A DNA stretch of 8,536 nucleotides from positions 19,084 to 27,619 of the forward strand of contig DLFY01000308.1 of NCBI GenBank assembly GCA_002482415.1, read 5' to 3'. The first letter of the stretch is position 1. Each line of letters opens with the position of its first letter. A program made the position numbers and the translations under genes. The notes beneath the pieces are model-generated. The model was not told where the DNA came from, ran no database searches, and worked only from the letters and a program-made list of their open reading frames with translations. Below, piece by piece: positions 7,122 through 8,536 of the stretch. Source of the stretch: Phycisphaerales bacterium UBA7708. Lineage in GTDB: Bacteria > Planctomycetota > Phycisphaerae > Sedimentisphaerales > Anaerohalosphaeraceae.

Positions 7122-7138
7122 AGTCAAATATCCTTAAG
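7122..7138 (-). promoter_or_regulatory. Ribosome binding site deciding the dapL start
   Basis: On the minus strand CTTAAGGATATTTGACT precedes ATG 7121. The panD leader carries the same TTAAGGATATT core with an identical 9-nt spacing from AAGGA to ATG. This favours ATG 7121 over the TTG at 7127. Confidence 0.65.
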
Positions 7139-7169
7139 TTCTTATCTTCCATCATGGTAACGAAATTCT

Positions 7170-7231
7170 GACCCTGGGCACAACAACACTGAGTCCGCGG
7201 CCATCTATATGCACACCGTGCCCGCAGGGTC
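7170..7231 (-). promoter_or_regulatory. Hairpin in the dapL leader
   Basis: In the minus-strand transcript GACCCTGCGGGCAC (7231-7218) can pair with GTGCCCAGGGTC (7181-7170): 7 bp, a two-base bulge, then 5 bp, with a 36-nt loop. The stem begins only some 8 nt after the predicted transcription start and ends about 48 nt before the start codon. It could stabilise the mRNA or bind a regulator. It does not look like a known riboswitch class to me. Confidence 0.4.
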
Positions 7232-7245
7232 ATAAAAGTCGATAC

Positions 7246-7274
7246 ACTATAGATGAAAACCCCGCCCCCGTAAA
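7246..7274 (-). promoter_or_regulatory. Candidate dapL promoter
   Basis: On the minus strand TTTACG (7274-7269), a four-of-six -35, is followed after exactly 17 bp by TATAGT (7251-7246), a five-of-six -10. The transcript would start near 7239, leaving a leader of about 118 nt before ATG 7121. The rest of the 7122-7347 gap shows no gene I can support. Confidence 0.5.
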
Positions 7275-7347
7275 GCGTTTTTTCACAATCGGTATGAAGC
7301 AGCAGCCCCCAGCACAAGCGACGGGATTTATTGGCGTTGAGTTGGGA

Positions 7348-8517
7348 TTAGACCTCGCAGAGTTCGTATTCGTTTGCGTGGGATTCTTGCGAATTGGGTT
7401 CGTTTGGGGATTTAATATTTTTTGCCACAGAGGGCACAGAGGGTAAAGAGGGATTCTCTGATTCTTGATTTTCGATGGACGATTGATGATTGTCCAAATT
7501 GGGTTCGATTGGTTTTTGTCTGAGGGTGATGGCGTGGATGTCGAGGAGGAACTGTTCGGGGTTCTTGAAGGTATGCACGATGCAGCCGGCCTGCTTTTCT
7601 AAATCCCGGCTGGTCATTGTCTTGCGCTTCTTTGGGGAAAAATGCACGGCATCGAGAACGCGGATGTACCAGTCGGGCGTGTAATCATAGCTCCACTTTT
7701 GCTTGTTGGGGTTGTTGCGGATACGCTGGTTTTCGGTTTTATAGATTTTGTTCTCGGCGGGAACCCAGGGGAGGTCGGGATTGGTCAGGCCGTCGATGGT
7801 GGAGGAATTGGGTTCGTTTCGTAAATCTTTATTTTTTGCCACAGAGGACACAGAGGGAGAAGAGGGATTGTTTTCTGATTCTTGATTATCGATTGACGAT
7901 TGTTGATTGGGTTGGATTGTGGATTGTTGATTGTCTGGATTGGGTTCGTTTGGGGATTCTTCGCCATAGGGGATGACGAGGTCTTTGTAGTCTTCGCGGG
8001 GTTGGCCATCGCGGAGGTAGTAGGCCGTGTCGGTATAGTTGGCATCTTTGGCCTTGCGGCTGTCACGCAATTCCTTCATGCAGCGGAGGATACAGCGTTC
8101 GAGCTGGGTTTCGTACCTTTGCAGCTTGGCGAGGGTCTGGTGGTTGCGGAAGTCGTCGAGAAGAAGCTGGCTGAAGACGTCCTGATCGGTGCGGGTGTCG
8201 TCTTCGGGGATGGAGTTGCAGAGGTTGTCGAGGACTAATGTCTCGTAGCACTGGGCACGCTGGATGCGCCAGGCCATGCAGGCGATGCGGCGGACGAGGA
8301 AGATTTCGCTGGGATCGAGGGGTTCGTACTGGTCCATGAATTTGTTGGCGAAGGCGTTGAACTCGGCGGAGTTTTCGATGGTGACGGTGGGCCGCTGGGA
8401 GGACAGGCCGTGGATGAAGGCGTTGCGGGAGGAACGGGCCTTGCCTGCGGGGGTTTTGGGGCCGGTGGATTTTTTGGCGTTAAGACGGTTGGCTTCGATT
8501 TGTTTTGCACTCGACAT
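7348..8517 (-). CDS. Uncharacterised 'ANRxNAxKSTGPKTPxGK' family protein with in-frame DNA repeats
   Basis: I recognise the family by its N-terminus but know no function. Residues 1-40 carry SAKQIEANRLNAKKSTGP (3-20), KTPAGKARSSRNAFIHGL (21-38), a basic motif seen in many uncharacterised proteins of Planctomycetota, Acidobacteria and Verrucomicrobia. Residues 50-155 are helical-looking, with WRIQRAQCYE (83-92) and KLQRYETQLERCILR (131-145), also typical. Residues 188-240 and 337-376 are low-complexity, rich in Asn, Ser, Pro and Gln (NEPN, NQESEN, PSVxSVAKN), and arise from a duplicated DNA repeat. The segment between, 241-336, includes WSYDYTPDWYIRVLDAVHF (275-293), then a Lys/Arg-rich stretch; I do not recognise it. 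No signal peptide or membrane segment is seen. AAAGGAGC upstream of ATG 8517 is a strong ribosome site. Expression is likely, but function is unknown. Confidence 0.75.
   Translation of the reverse strand: MSSAKQIEANRLNAKKSTGPKTPAGKARSSRNAFIHGLSSQRPTVTIENSAEFNAFANKFMDQYEPLDPSEIFLVRRIACMAWRIQRAQCYETLVLDNLCNSIPEDDTRTDQDVFSQLLLDDFRNHQTLAKLQRYETQLERCILRCMKELRDSRKAKDANYTDTAYYLRDGQPREDYKDLVIPYGEESPNEPNPDNQQSTIQPNQQSSIDNQESENNPSSPSVSSVAKNKDLRNEPNSSTIDGLTNPDLPWVPAENKIYKTENQRIRNNPNKQKWSYDYTPDWYIRVLDAVHFSPKKRKTMTSRDLEKQAGCIVHTFKNPEQFLLDIHAITLRQKPIEPNLDNHQSSIENQESENPSLPSVPSVAKNIKSPNEPNSQESHANEYELCEV
7391..7512. repeat. Direct repeat copy A inside the 389-aa gene
   Basis: This stretch matches copy B at 7805-7953 at roughly 85% by eye over the first 102 bp, with one 3-bp gap. 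It contains the 9-nt-periodic series GCCACAGAG, GGCACAGAG, GGTAAAGAG, followed by GATT-rich sequence and a terminal TTGGGTTCG. In the gene's frame it encodes the low-complexity C-terminal segment EPN to NEPNS (about residues 338-376). Confidence 0.85.
7805..7953. repeat. Direct repeat copy B inside the 389-aa gene
   Basis: This is the second copy of the repeat at 7391. Its start lies 414 bp (138 codons) from the start of copy A, so both are read in the same frame. It carries the same CACAGAGG 9-nt series and the flanking TTGGGTTCG boxes, plus about 24 extra bp of GATTGTTGATTG-type sequence that duplicates the NQQS(T/S)I peptide. It encodes about residues 189-238. Confidence 0.85.
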
Positions 8518-8536
8518 GATTTGCTCCTTTCGTTTT
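8518..8536 (-). promoter_or_regulatory. Ribosome binding site of the 389-aa gene
   Basis: On the minus strand AAAGGAGCAAATC directly precedes ATG 8517, placing GGAG 6 nt from the start. It is the strongest ribosome site in the window and fixes this start. The promoter lies beyond the window end. Confidence 0.7.

Noticed and set aside
7105..7155. Short minus-strand frame of 16 codons ([16 protein letters not shown]) overlapping the dapL start, possible leader peptide
   Set aside because: There is no ribosome site before its ATG and it lacks a run of Lys codons or an attenuator hairpin at its end, so there is no positive support.
7122..7239. Lysine riboswitch before dapL
   Set aside because: The leader is shorter than the roughly 170-nt lysine riboswitch, and I see only one long stem without the multi-helix junction.
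7785..8066. Alternative minus-strand frame through repeat copy B giving an LCPLWQK-type peptide
   Set aside because: The 389-aa frame is continuous from a strong ribosome site and has family motifs; the alternative is just another reading of the repeat.

Overview
The window reads as an ordinary stretch of bacterial chromosome from a member of the PVC group, most likely Planctomycetota and perhaps Phycisphaerae. The evidence is an LL-diaminopimelate aminotransferase (DapL), an Lgt with a long insert, a protein of the 'ANRxNAxKSTGPKTPxGK' family, and 9-nt-periodic CACAGA-type repeats of a kind I associate with these genomes. The taxonomy is inference. There is no sign of a phage, plasmid, CRISPR array or RNA gene.

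Layout. (1) Positions 1-430, minus strand: the N-terminal third of an MFS sugar transporter, cut by the window edge. (2) 431-656: a divergent promoter region. (3) 657-2425, plus strand: a two-gene unit encoding an exported PQQ-type sugar (sorbosone/glucose) dehydrogenase-like protein and, overlapping it by 4 nt, a lipoprotein cytochrome c. With the divergent transporter this looks like a periplasmic sugar oxidation and uptake module. (4) 2412-5784, minus strand: a compact run, in transcription order folK-dNK fusion, panC, panD, lgt. It covers folate synthesis, deoxynucleoside salvage, pantothenate/CoA synthesis and lipoprotein maturation. Its last gene overlaps the cytochrome gene tail to tail by 14 bp. 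(5) 5785-5894: a gap almost filled by an imperfect palindrome built from 9-nt units. (6) 5895-7121, minus strand: dapL, with a recognisable promoter and a leader of about 120 nt that can form a hairpin. (7) 7348-8517, minus strand: an uncharacterised 389-aa protein interrupted twice by a DNA repeat that keeps the reading frame.

How the genes fit together. The pan and fol genes are housekeeping vitamin synthesis; panB, the usual partner, is not in the window. DapL supplies diaminopimelate and lysine. Lgt would attach the lipid to lipoproteins such as the cytochrome encoded on the opposite strand next to it. The points most worth a second look are the FolK-deoxynucleoside kinase fusion, PanD with Leu in place of Asn72, Lgt lacking the E. 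coli His103 equivalent and carrying an insert of about 85 residues, the in-frame repeats in the 389-aa gene, and the palindrome lying against the folK-dNK start codon. I do not see a clear new defence or mobile system here.
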